A stretch of 64,000 nt of DNA from Pithys albifrons albifrons (lineage: Eukaryota > Chordata > Aves > Passeriformes > Thamnophilidae). The stretch lies in NCBI RefSeq assembly GCF_047495875.1, contig NC_092459.1, positions 7,754,965 through 7,818,964 on the forward strand. Direction: 5' to 3'. Made by a program: the position numbers and the translations under genes. Positions 12,274-24,400 of this stretch are shown here, piece by piece; position 1 is the first letter of the stretch; the number at the start of each line of letters is the position of its first letter. The notes beneath the pieces are model-generated. The model searched no databases. It was not told the DNA's origin and saw only the letters and a list, made by a program, of their open reading frames with translations.

Positions 12274-13590
12274 TTTCACACAGGGACACACCAACAGGAA
12301 GGAGAGGCTGTGAGCTCCACAGAACAATGTAATCAATTCAGGCATCCATGCAGCAGGAACAGTTGGCTTAGGCTTCCCAAAGTGCCATCTGTGAGAAAAC
12401 CGATTTTTAAATGACTGATTACAACAAAATGCACATTCTTTCCCTATTTATTTACATGGATGCAAGTATATTGATTAAAATTAGTCCTTTTTCGCTACAT
12501 TAAATCAGAGTGTTGATAATTAGGCATCTGTGCACAGGGCTGAGGACATTAGGAGCACTAAAGAAACAAACAACAGTTTATAATAGGATCATTACAGCAG
12601 TCTTAGCAACACTTACAACATGTTTATTCAAAAATGAAATATGCCCTAAGGAAATAAAAACACCAATTATGGAACGCTGGGGATTTAAAATAAAAAGGTC
12701 AGTTTTAAAGCCTTTAAGTAAATAGTTTCAAACAACTCAGTAACAGCTCATGTTTAAAAATAGACTAAGCAGCTAAAACAATAAAATGTGTTAATTGTAG
12801 GATCTGGAATATATCAAAAGGACAAGCACAGTCACTATCATTACCTTCTCATTGTTCAGAGTGAAAAAACTCAGTGTTAATACTGACATACAGCTCAGTG
12901 TATATATGCACAGCAAATATTTATGGTTCTGTGAGTGTCTCAAATTGATTGCACAGTGCCAAGAAGGACATACTTGCAGCTGCATGTAAAAGGTTAAAAT
13001 AAACTGTTCATTTCTGTATCAACAACTCAGGTCTGCAGAAACCCTTGGGTCAGGGAAAGTTTATAGGTCCTGCTCTCTGTGGGAACAGATGATTGTGTGT
13101 CTAAGTGGTGGAGAAACCTCTTAGCACATACATGGACAAGGGCAGCACTTGGATTCGTACATGTTATTTCTAATTAACATGTGTAGTAACACGTGCAGCA
13201 CCTGCAGGTTTCAGTGGGACTAATGAAGCATTTCCATTACCCACTCACCAACAGGGACTTGCACTCACCAACGAAGTAAAGCACCTCTGTGGACTGAATT
13301 TCACCTCTTCTGTTTTCCCTCTTGTGACACATCCTCTTAGTATAATCTTAATATTATTTAATCCAAGGAATTAACACAAAAGAATAGCAAAAGGGTTCAT
13401 GTGAACCAAACCTTCTACTGGCTGGATTTCAGCAAAAGCCGTGGGACATCGGCAGTACCTCAAAGCTCCAGGCTCTGCTCAGGTGTTGTGCTTTAGGAAT
13501 AGCACTTCCCAGCTCAGTGCCCCCATCGAGACTCTCCAAAACCACACACCACTCTCTCTCACCTTCCCTTCCACTCCCGCTTCGTGCTGT
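12274..13590. other. Intergenic DNA, no gene seen
   Basis: AT-rich unique sequence. Only short ORFs with no recognisable features on either strand. Confidence 0.5.
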
Positions 13591-14325
13591 GGTGGGATAG
13601 AATTAAGAACTGGAGGTACAAAAGATCATGGGTTTGATTGGGGGGACTTAGGCTTATTAATTGATAATGTTATTAATTGATTATCTATCACAGAATTTGC
13701 TTAGTTATTATAAAAATCACTGTATAGCATATGGCAAAATTCACAAGGTACAGACCTGTCCTTGAAGATGCCATACCAAGAAACCTCAGAGCCTCTTGTA
13801 CTAATTAAAACAGCCCAGATACCCTATGAAACTAAGATAAATCAGAAGACATGTCAAAAGAACAAGATAAGTGGAGAAATTCGCCAATTAGACCAGTTAC
13901 AGTTGCCAAAAGAGCCGGTTTGAAGCAGTTTTGAGCAAAAGGTAAAAAGTTCACGTGAGGAAGAGTACTGACTTCATCCCCAAAGGCCACCAGAGACCCC
14001 TGCCCGGAATCACCAGGAGGAAAAGCGCAGGCGCAGCAAGGAGTGGCACGGGGTGGAGAAAATGATAATCAGTTCTTGAAACTCATTATACTAACCCTGC
14101 CTTCTCTAAGAAAATAATGATTATGCATGAAGAAATAATAAATATGTCTAACTTGCATATAAACCAGTGTGAACTCGACCAGATGTGCATGTTTTTGGAG
14201 GAGCCATCCCCCATACACCCGGGCCTGGAATAAATGCACTTCTCTATAACCTCACTGGATACAGAGTCTTCTTTCCACAAATCAGGTTGAGATATGAACA
14301 ATTTACTGGCAACAGCAATGAGAAA
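13591..14325. mobile_element. Probable solo LTR or degraded LTR element
   Basis: The region starts near TGTGGTGGGATAG and has LTR-like features late in the block: a TATA-like ATATAAA near 14158, then AATAAATGCACTTC at 14229, then a CAGAGTCTTC-type end. Placed like this, TATA then polyA signal resembles other avian LTRs. I could not find a clean target duplication or matching TG/CA ends, so the boundaries and the class are uncertain. Confidence 0.4.
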
Positions 14326-14637
14326 AGAAAACTAACAGTAACAGCAACAATAGTCATGACAGAGAGTATATGAAAAGAAATGATTCATAAGGAAAAAAAC
14401 ACCCCCTGGAAGTGAGAATCCCTTTGCCTTGGGAAGAACCCCCTCTCCTGAAAGGGTTTCCTGTGCCCCCAGCAATGCCTTGAGGTGGCACAGAATAGTC
14501 TGTGAGGTACTACAGAATAACCTGCATGTCTTGGCCATGCCCCTCCCAGCTACTGCAAAAATTAACCCTGGCCTGGCCTGAACCAGGACATCAGGAGACA
14601 TTACTCCTGGTTTTATTTTGAAAGTAAAGGTTGTCCC

Positions 14638-15110
14638 ATAATCACAGAATCAATTAGGTCGGCAAAGGCCTGTGAGATAATCAGGCTGAACCCGTGACCA
14701 AAACCCACCATGTCAACCAGACCATTGGGCAGTCTTTCCTTAAACACCTCCAGGGATGGTGACTCCATCACCTCCCTGGGCAGCCCATTCCACCATCGAA
14801 TCACTCCTGTGAGGAAATGGCTCGTGATGCCCAGCCTAAACCTCCTCTGGCACAGCTGGAGGCCATGTCCTCTTGTCGTACTGCCTGGGAGAAGAGGATG
14901 CACCCCACCTGGCTACAACCTCCTTTCAAGTAGTTGTAGAGATCAGTGAGGTCACCGCTGAGCTTCCTGTTCTCCCTCGGCGGCTCCTCACAGACTCACA
15001 GTCCAGACCCTTCCCCAGCTCCGCTGCATTTCTCTGGACCTGCTCCAGCACCTCAATGCCTTTCTTGCAGTGAGGGACGCAGAACTGCACACGGCGCTCG
15101 AGGTGCCGCT
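14638..15110 (-). mobile_element. CR1 LINE 3' fragment (minus strand)
   Basis: The minus-strand translation contains degraded CR1 ORF2 C-terminal sequence: KKGIEVLEQVQRNA, then TTRGHGLQLCQRRFRLGI, then [23 protein letters not shown]. It ends at the CR1 3' terminus (reverse of AATCACAGAATCAATTAGGT) at 14640. It is 5'-truncated and runs almost into the LAPTM4A CpG-island promoter. Confidence 0.8.
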
Positions 15111-15443
15111 CACCAGAGCCGATAACGCCGCACCCTCGCCCGAGGGGTGCGGGAGGGCCGGACCGGACCCAACATGGCGGGCACAACCCCGCCCCGCCCA
15201 AGGTGCGGCCCCGCCCCCGCAGGTGAGCGCGAGGAGTCGCTCCCGGGGCTGCCGTGATTGGTCCTCGGCGCCGCCGATCACCCGTTGCCGCGGCAACTCA
15301 GGCCCGCCCCTCGACCCGCTCTCGGCGTCTGATTGGCCAGCGCGCGCGGTGACGTGTGCGCGGGGGTTTTACGGCCCCGGCCTCGGGAACTGCCTGGAGA
15401 GGGCGGGTGGTGGGTCAGGCGGTTGGGCCTTTGCGTTGCCGCC
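15100..15443 (+). promoter_or_regulatory. LAPTM4A CpG-island promoter
   Basis: CpG-dense sequence just before the start codon, with many CCGCCC Sp-type boxes and no TATA box. Inverted CCAAT boxes (ATTGG) lie at 15257-15261 and 15332-15336. Between them is the perfect 14-bp palindrome GTTGCCGCGGCAAC (15284-15297), which fits the RFX X-box consensus. A CRE-like TGACGT lies at 15350-15355. This is a housekeeping-type architecture; the transcription start itself is not visible. Confidence 0.7.
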
Positions 15444-18400
15444 ATGACGTTCAAGCGTAGCCGGGACCGCTTCTACAGCACCCGCTGCTGCGGCTGCTGC
15501 CATGTGCGCACCGGGACCATCATCCTGGGCACCTGGTACATGGTGAGCGCCAGGGGCGGGCGAGGGGGCCGCCGGGGGGGTCGCTTGCAGCGCGCGTGCG
15601 CGGCGGGTCCGAGGGGAGGGGGGGAACCGGCGATCGCGTGGCCGCGCTGGGGGCCGGGGGGCTCCCGCTCCCTGGGAGGGTTCCCTTTCCCGAGGGGCTC
15701 CCCTCGCCCGGGGAGGGTTCCCTTTCCCGAGGGGCTCCCCTCGCCCGGGGAGGGTTCCCTTTCCCGAGGGGCTCCCCTCGCCCGGGGAGGGTTCCCTTTC
15801 CCGAGGGGCTCCCCTCGCCCGGGGAGGGTTCCCTTTCCCGAGGGGCTCCCCTCGCCCGGGGAGGGTTCCCTTTCCCGAGGGGCTCCCCTCGCCCGGGGAG
15901 GGTTCCCTTTCCCGAGGGGCTCCCCTCGCCCGGGGAGGGTTCCCTTTCCCGAGGGGCTCCCCTCGCCCGGGGAGGGTTCCCTTTCCCGAGGGGCTCCCCT
16001 CGCCCGGGGAGGGTTCCCTTTCCCGAGGGGCTCCCCTCGCCCGGGGAGGGTTCCCTTTCCCGAGGGGCTCCCCTCGCCCGGGGAGGGTTCCCTTTCCCGA
16101 GGGGCTCCCCTCGCCCGGGGAGGGTTCCCTTTCCCGAGGGGCTCCCCTCGCCCGGGGAGGGTTCCCTTTCCCGAGGGGCTCCCCTCGCCCGGGGATTGTT
16201 CCTTTTCCCGAGGGGATCGGGGGATGCTGCACAAAGGGGTTTTGGGGGTCCCCTGGCCTCGCTCGTGTCCCTCTCGCTTCCCGGGGTCTCCTTCGGGCTT
16301 GCCAAGCCCGGTTGTCCGCCGGCGGTCTCCCTTTTTGTGGTTGGGAAAAGGAAGTGAAGGGGAAGTTCAGAGCGCATAGTCAGGGTCTCGGAGGGGTTGT
16401 GTTACTGTTCCCTCTCGCGGGTTGGAGGGTTTGAGGCTTTTAAAGATTACTGAGCGTGCCCTTGGTAAGGGAGGAGAGTTGGGGCAGATTGTAATTTGGG
16501 ATATGTTATAGAAGGATGAACTGTGGTGCCCCTGAGTGGTGTGTAACCTCACAGAGGAAGGTGTCTCAAAAATGGGCATTTCTTCTGCGTGTTGAAGAGT
16601 TTTGTGGCAGGGGAAGTTCCCGGTTATTCCGTACTCTGTTCTCAGCGTCGAAGTTGAGGAGCAATGGAAACAAATTTAGCTCCCAAAACACCTCTTTGCT
16701 TTCTGACTGGTGAGTGCTTTCTCTCTGAGAGTGGTAGTGAAGGTGAACTATTATAGATTAGTTCTGAACTAGGGTGTAATAGATTTGTGAAAACAGTACC
16801 AGCAAGTTAAAGCCCTGGAGCTGCCCTTAGTTCCCTTAAAGGGAACTCGAGTTCCCCTTTATTGAAGTGATTTCCTCATCCTTCCTTCTGCTTACCCTGG
16901 TGGGCAGTATAAATGAGAGGATAGTTTACAAAATCTGCATCATAACCCTTCCGTTCTCCTGAAGCTGTAACCAAAGCCTGTATTCTATTTTACCCTTCCC
17001 CAGACTGTAAAAAATAGACAATGCTGAATTTTAATGTGGTGATGTGACAGACCTGTGCACAGAAACTGATTTTATGGGCATGGGGATTTGAGTTCAGAGA
17101 GTTTATGGTTTGTCTTCAGCGAGTACAGGGAGATCCTTTACTCTTATGCATTTTGATCCTTTGATTGGCAAAGAAAAAAAAAAAGGAAAATCAAACCAAG
17201 TGGCCAGAGAGAGGATAGGGGGCTGGAAATGTAGCAAAACTCTAGGAAAAAGGATGTTTCTTTTTCCTAAAAAAAATGGCAAAAAAGTCATGGTGCTCAT
17301 TAAGTTCTGTTTTTAGTTCATTTAAAATAGAAAAATAAATGTTCATTGTTGTCTTCGGAATCAGACTTGTTTTGGAAACCTGCAAAACCTCCGGAAGTTT
17401 TACCCTATGCTGATGGATGGAATTCAAGAATATGCTTCTGGTGCCTCAAGTAGAAGCACAAATCGTTAACAGTGAGAAAACGCTGATCCTTCTTATGGAT
17501 CAGCAACACCTCGCTGGCTTCCCCACCTCGTTTCCTGTTCGCAGGAGTGTCTGTAAACCCAGGAACTCGCTGGGGGTGGAGGACAGGGATGTATTTCTGT
17601 GGCCACAGACCTGGTAGTGCTTCCAAGCTTCTACGTCTTTATCTGTGCTTATGTTTCGTCTTGTTGCCTGGATGCAGAACCTCTTTCTTCTTTCTGAACG
17701 TGTTCTAGCGACGGTGAGGAGTCCATCGGGCACCCCCAAGGCTGCAGCTCCAGGCACGGTTGGGCTTTGATCTTGTGCAGCGACACAGTTTGCTGAAGGA
17801 AAAAGGAGAGTTGAGTTCAGGGTAGCAGGGAGCAAATGGAGTGCTTCACAGCTGTGCTTTTCTATAAAAAGTGTATATAAAATGTATCATGCTTTGTTAA
17901 ACTATGCATTGAAAATTTTTATGCAGTTCTTCCCCACTGTCACCTGGGAAAAGGGGAAGGAAGGACTTTTAAGCCTAACAACTGTTGGTTGTTTGAGCTG
18001 AAATAAGGTCCTACCATGAAGTCTTAGGTGGTCTTGACTAATGCTTTAAATCAGAATTCAGCTATATTTTATACCTTTTTGAAGGCAAAGTGCAGTTTGG
18101 ACAGTGAAAATTAAACTTACCTATCTGCTGCCAAATTAAAAAAAAATTAAATGGCCCAGACTATGTCAGGTTGTTCAGACATGTTAATTAATGCACAATT
18201 TAAGTACAGCACTAACTTTAGTCTTTCAGATTCTCATGAGAACTATTTCTAAATCAGTTTAAAAATCTGTGCATGTAAGTTACAGTAGGACAAATAGTTT
18301 TCTGTGTAGGGTGGTATTTTTTGGTTTATGGGTTTGGTGAGGCTTTTGTTCGTATTTTGTGTTTTTTGTCGGTTTGGGGTTTTTTTTGAAGGAGGTGTAG

Positions 18401-21400
18401 CTTTTTGGTGGGAGGGAATGTTTTAGTTCAAGAATAGCTTTGTGTTCCTGTGCAGTGCAGTCCTGAAGGAATTTGATACCTAACATAAAATGGAGTCTCA
18501 TAATAATCTACTCCAGATGTTTTAGTAAGATAAGAGTTTTGTCTACTTAATACATGCGTGTTATCTTATGTAACTGTTTCTTCAATCATTTTGTATTCCT
18601 TGCTTATTTTATGCTCTTAAATCTTGCATCTAATTAACTTCTCCACACTAAAATAGTTGTATTGCTGTCCTTGCTGAGCCCTTCTGCAAGTTCAGCGAAA
18701 ACAAGCTCGTTACTTCTAAAATGTCTGCAGTTGATGCTGGGTGATGTTCAGCGCGCTGCATTCCAGGGGCTGCTGCTGCTCGTGATCGGTAACGCTGCAG
18801 CTGCAAAAGGATGAGCTGAGGATACTTCAGTGGAATCGTGCTTGAGGTCCAGGACCGATACAGCTTTGTTTGCTCTGCAACACCCACTGCTGTTCTGTGT
18901 AGGAAGGGAAAAGAAACCTCCTGTTCCTCGCTCTGTAATTGCAAATGTGGGGCTTTGAAGTTTGTTTCTTCCTGTAAACTTTCATATGAGGCACAGCGCT
19001 TTCCAGAAACCGGAAGCACGAACACTGCCCTGGCAAAAATGGGATCAGAGTTCAGTAAACAGTCTAAAAGCGATAGCATTGTTTTGGAAGGAGAGGCTGG
19101 GGCGTTCTGGCAGCAACTTCAGTGTGGAGTCAGTGATGCAACTGCTGCTGGTCAGCAGGAGGCTCAGGGGGTCTCTGGAGTAATTTGTTCACTGAGCAGA
19201 AATGAGGGAATATAATTGGCCTCAGTGTAACACTGACAGTACAAAAGGCTCTGAAGTACAAGCCCTATGGGGAGAGGCTGAGGGAGCTGGGGTTGTTTAG
19301 CCTGGAGAAGAGGAGGCTCAGAGGTGACCTCATCACTGTCTAGAACTACCTGAAGGGAAGTTCTGGCCAGGTGGGGGCTGGTCTCTTCTCCCAGGCACTC
19401 AGCAACAGGACAAGGGGGCACGGGCTTAAGCTCTGCCAGGGGAAATTTAAGTTGGATATCAGAAAAAAATTCTTTCGAGAGAGTGCTCAGGCATTGGAAT
19501 GGGCTGCCCAGAGAGGTGGTGGATTCCCCATCCCTAGAGATTTTTAAACGCAGATTGGACGTGGTGCTGAGTGCCATGATCTGGTAAATGGACTGGAGTT
19601 GGACCAAGGGTTGGACTCGATGATCTTGGAGGTCTTTTCCAACCGAATCGATTCTATGATACTCCATTTAAAATTACTCTTTTTCAATTTTTATTACTTC
19701 GATATAATAAACCAAAGCAAATCTGAAACTCTGTGCTGGTTGGGTTTTGTTTGTTTGGTGTTTGTTTTTGTTTTTTTTTTCTCAGAAACTTGTTTAGGGA
19801 CAAGTATTGCAGAAGCGAGAGGAAGATGAGAAAGTGTAGTGCAAAGAAATTTCCCTCTTTCCCCTTATAAAAGGAAATAAGTAAATTACAAGTAGGAGTT
19901 TTTGGTTTTGTCCAAGTCACTGAGTGCTTGGGGAAACCTGGACTTTGTGTTCAGGCCTCCTCAGAGATGAAGCCCTTTCATGATAAGGCATCAAGTGTAT
20001 ACCATGGAGATGGAACTGGCTAATTAAAAAGTTAATGGTTTTTAATAGACCCACAGTCTTTTGAGTTCTAATCATATGAGGAGCTAATATTTTTGTTACC
20101 AGTGTGTAACAAATGATGACTTTCTACTTGGTTACCAGCTATTTGATTGTGAAATTTTGATGCAAGCTACACCAAACTGGTAAGCTCAGCCATCCCAAAT
20201 ATGAAAAGTAAAATATTACAAAATTAAGATTTTTTTTTCATCTTCATGGAACCATGTTTTGCATAGAAGTTTGAACATGCATTTTGTAATTCCTTTTAAA
20301 TTACTTTTGATTTCCTGGCAAAAAAAAGATGAGGATGGAGCCTACTGTGATTTCTGCACTATTTACTGAGTTCTGTCTTCTCAGGGTTGGTGAGAGGTTT
20401 TTTGAGGCAGAAGTGGTGGTGGTGGTGTTAATCCTCTTATTACACCAATGTGTACACAAGTGATGTTTTTTCCTGTTTTTTTCTCCATGTAGACATTTGT
20501 GAACCTACACTTGATTTGCAGTGGGTATGTACTTAGGTGCTTTGCAGTCCAAACCATGCTCTTGATGCCTTTTACGTTTATTGTTGAGTTCAAACAGGCC
20601 TTGCTGCCTTGCTGTTATCAAATTTCTGTTAAAGAATGGAAGTAGTTAAAATACAGGCTCTGGCTCTGTAGCTCTTAATTGAAATCCATATGTTGATGTG
20701 TTGAATTGCTCAGTGCTGTGATAGGTTCATAAACAGCAACAATGGAGTACTGGAAACCCTGGGATGTTAATTGGCAGATGCTTTGGTTGGTTGTTTTTGT
20801 TTTGATTTTTGTTTAAAGTTACTGTTTTTATTCTGTCTCATTGATTCTAATAGATTGGATTTTGAATGACTTTATCATCTCTTTTTCTTGCATCATTTCA
20901 GGTTGAAAAAAATAAATCTTTAATACTGTGAACTGTGCTCAGGAATTAGTGAAATTACTAAGAACTTCTGGATGCTAAATTTGGACACGGGTGGGACGAA
21001 AATAAAAAAAGAAGTGACAGATGTGGAATTAGTCTCAAAATTCCAAGGCATTCAAGTTCTTCAGTACTTGTGTTGTAACTCAAGTGCTGCTTGCTCTTTT
21101 CCTTGAGGGAGACAGCCTGTCATAGCAGTTAAACTCATGCCTGTGTGTAAACAATACATAACTCAGCTATAACTGAGCATGTCCTTTTGTGCTTTATGAA
21201 GCAGAGATTAATGTTTGCACTGCCAGAGACCGGTACCTGTACACAGCTTTTTAAAACAAGAATAGAGCAGGAAGGTATTTTCCAACATACATCTTGATAC
21301 CTCCAGTTCACTCATGAGGAGTAGGACATGGAAGGGTTGAAAATGCAGAGAGCAGAAAGCCTGAGTACAGAAGGGTTGGACAGGTGAGAGATTATAGTGT

Positions 21401-24400
21401 TCTATACATGTTACCAATGGTGAAGCAAAATAAAATATGTAGACAAGTGGCAGATGAGCAACTTGACAGTTTACTCTGTAGGAAGTGTCGTGCTGGGGGG
21501 AGCTGTGCTCACTGCAAGGATAAAGGTGTTCGTGGCTGATCCTAGTTCTTTGCTGCCAGCAGTGCTAGCCACTCTATTGTATGTTCCAAGGCATAAAATA
21601 GTCTACAAGTGACTCAAAGTAGCTGAAATTCCAGTAAGTTTGTGTAATACATGATGAGATGATTGAATTACTACAAAAGGGACTGGAGCACAAGCCCTAT
21701 GGGGAGAGGCTGAGGGAGCTGGGGTTGTTTAGCCTGGAGAAGAGGAGGCTCAGAGGTGACCTCATCACTGTCTAGAACTACCTGAAGGGAAGTTCTGGCC
21801 AGGTGGGGGTTGGTCTCTTCTCCCAGGCACTCAGCAATAGGACAAGGGGGCACGGGCTTAAGCTCTGCCAGGGGAAATTTAAGTTGGATATCAGAAAAAA
21901 ATTCTTTCCAGAGAGAGTAATCAGGCATTGGAATGGGCTGCCCAGAGAGGGGGTGGATTCACCATCCCTAGAGATTTTTAAACGCAGATTGGACGTGGCA
22001 CTGAGTGCCATGATCTGGTAAATGGACTGGAGTTGGACCAAGGGTTGGACTCGATGATCTTGGAGGTCTTTTCCAACCCAATCGATTCTATGATTTAAAA
22101 GGACTAGCTTTGATTTCACTTAAGGGTTCTTACATTAGAAAGTGTAAGCAAGCTTTTATTACCACAGTATCTTTAAACCTTGGGAAAAAAAAAAGAAAAA
22201 CCCAATAAAATAAGGTGAATCTCAAAAGCTAAAACTTCTTATAAATGTTCAAAAGCTTTTTTTCCTTACTGAAAACTTCAGTAATTGTACCTAGACTTGC
22301 CATTATTACTATTATTGACCCCTGGAATTAGGGCAGTAAAAGAAATAGCTGACAAATATTCTGAAGTTGTGAGAAACTGCACACCATTTTGGTTTTTTTC
22401 CTTTTGAGGCTGATCCTGCTGGTGGTGGTGACTGCACAGAATACTGATTGGAAAATGTCTGCTGCCCAAAAATACCATCAGGGCTTTTTTTGTTATGCAA
22501 CCTTTGGCACGTCTCTCCAGATATTAGTAACAGAAACTATGCCCCTGTAAGTCTTGAATAGGTTGTAAATGCTGTGAAGGCAATTTTACAGAGGCTTAAG
22601 CTACTTCTGATTCTTTGAGCTCTTACTGAAGGCATTTCTGGTATGTACCAGAATGGGGTTACAGAAGTAGTGGCAGTGTCAGGGAGGAGAAGGGCTGGTG
22701 AGCACACAGCCTGTGCTGAATGCTTACAGATTCTGGAGTTCAGTCTTTGTGTGAGGCTTTTTTACTTCCCCTGTGTTTGTATAGCCTCTCTGATAAGGAC
22801 TGTTGAGGTTTTAATAAATTCTCTAGGAAGGGGAGGGAGATAGTTCTTCCCAGCTTGTATTAAAGCTGTAACAGGGCAGAAACTCAGTACCTTATTTGTG
22901 TGTTAAATTTACTCAATTTGTTACAGAAAGTGGAAACTTTACAAATGTTCTTGTTGTGTCTCTTGTACCTTTACCTTCCTGGCCTCTTTTAACTGTTTTC
23001 GGCTTTCCAATTAAAAAAATCTCTCCATTCATCATGCAACATCAGCTTAATTATGTCATTTGGATGCCTACTATCCATCCAACTTTATCCATCTCTTAAT
23101 TTGCAAAGTTATTTTGTTGTGATTCACTAAACCTAGCAAGGGTCCAGTGTTCTTTGATTGTTTTGGTAGAGGTTTAACTACATCAGCTTGAAATTTGATT
23201 GTAAGTTGGCCTTCCCCCCCAAAAAAAAGGTATAGACAAAGCACAAAGAGTCTTTCTAACTGAAATAAAAGATGATTAGTGTGTTGTGAAAAGAAGATCC
23301 TGGCTGTTGCATTGCAAATAACCTTGAGGTAACTGTGATCTCTCTCAGGTGGTGAACTTGCTGATGGGCATCTTGTTGACAGTAGAAGTGACTCATCCCA
23401 ATATAGTGCCAACAGTTGATATCCAGTATGAAGTCATCGGGAATTACTACGCTTCAGAGAGAATGGCTGGTAGGTCTATAACTCAGCTGGCTGATGAGAA
23501 AATAAAGCAGTGTCATGGTGGATTTGCCTTACACTAGTGTGTAATATGTGCATTGAGTTTTTAAATATGGTTGTCCTCTGAATTTCTTTTAAATTATTCT
23601 GGGATTAAATTCTTCTACAGGAATAAAAAGAAGGAACTTTATGGAATATTTTTACCTCATATTATGCCTAAACATCTCAAACAACAAGGTTTCTGAAGAC
23701 TTTCTGGCTTTCTAATGCTTTGATTAATAATATGGAACATACTTAATTCATTTTCTTCATAAACATTTACTGTCTTTGCTGTCTCAGTAAAACAAATGGC
23801 AGAAAACAAGTTTTAAAGACTTATTTCAGGAATTTTTGGTGATCTTCCTAGATTTAAGGAAAGAGCTTAGAGCTATTGTGTATAAGTTTATTAAGAGGAA
23901 AACCATGATATCTTTCTAAGTGGAAGATTTCAGACACCAAGTATTTCAGTGAAACCAAAGTATTTCTCCAGTAAGTTTCCCCTGCAGAAGAAATGAAAGA
24001 GAAAGTAGCATGAGCAGAATTAAACCTACCTTTCACCTTGTTCCTGATTGAGTGTATGATGTGTACAGATGTAATTGGTGTCAAGTTTTGTCTGTAATGA
24101 CCAAACTTTTTAACTATTGTATTTGTAAACTTCTGCATATGCTTTTTTTCTCTTGCTTTTAAATGTACAAGAATGTTTTGTGTTGCACTTCTAATATGCC
24201 TTGTCTTAGTCTGTTGTAATGTATGAAAATGTAGGGAAGGTCAGATCCAGTGGAGCAAAGAATAAATACTGCACCACAAATCGGGGTTTCGAGTGCTCTG
24301 TGTTAATTGTTCATGAGCTGAGTTGAGGATCTGCCAGTTCTGGCCTGTGACCATAACTCACATTTATTAGCAATGAAATAAGAGTGTGAGAAAGGACCAA

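Noticed and set aside
15675..16210. CRISPR-like array
   Set aside because: The units are head-to-tail with no unique spacers, in a vertebrate intron.
15333..16379. Long ORFs of 250-350 codons on both strands over the minisatellite
   Set aside because: They are open only because a 37-bp repeat without stops cycles through all frames. Only the LAPTM4A exon (15444-15542) inside is real.
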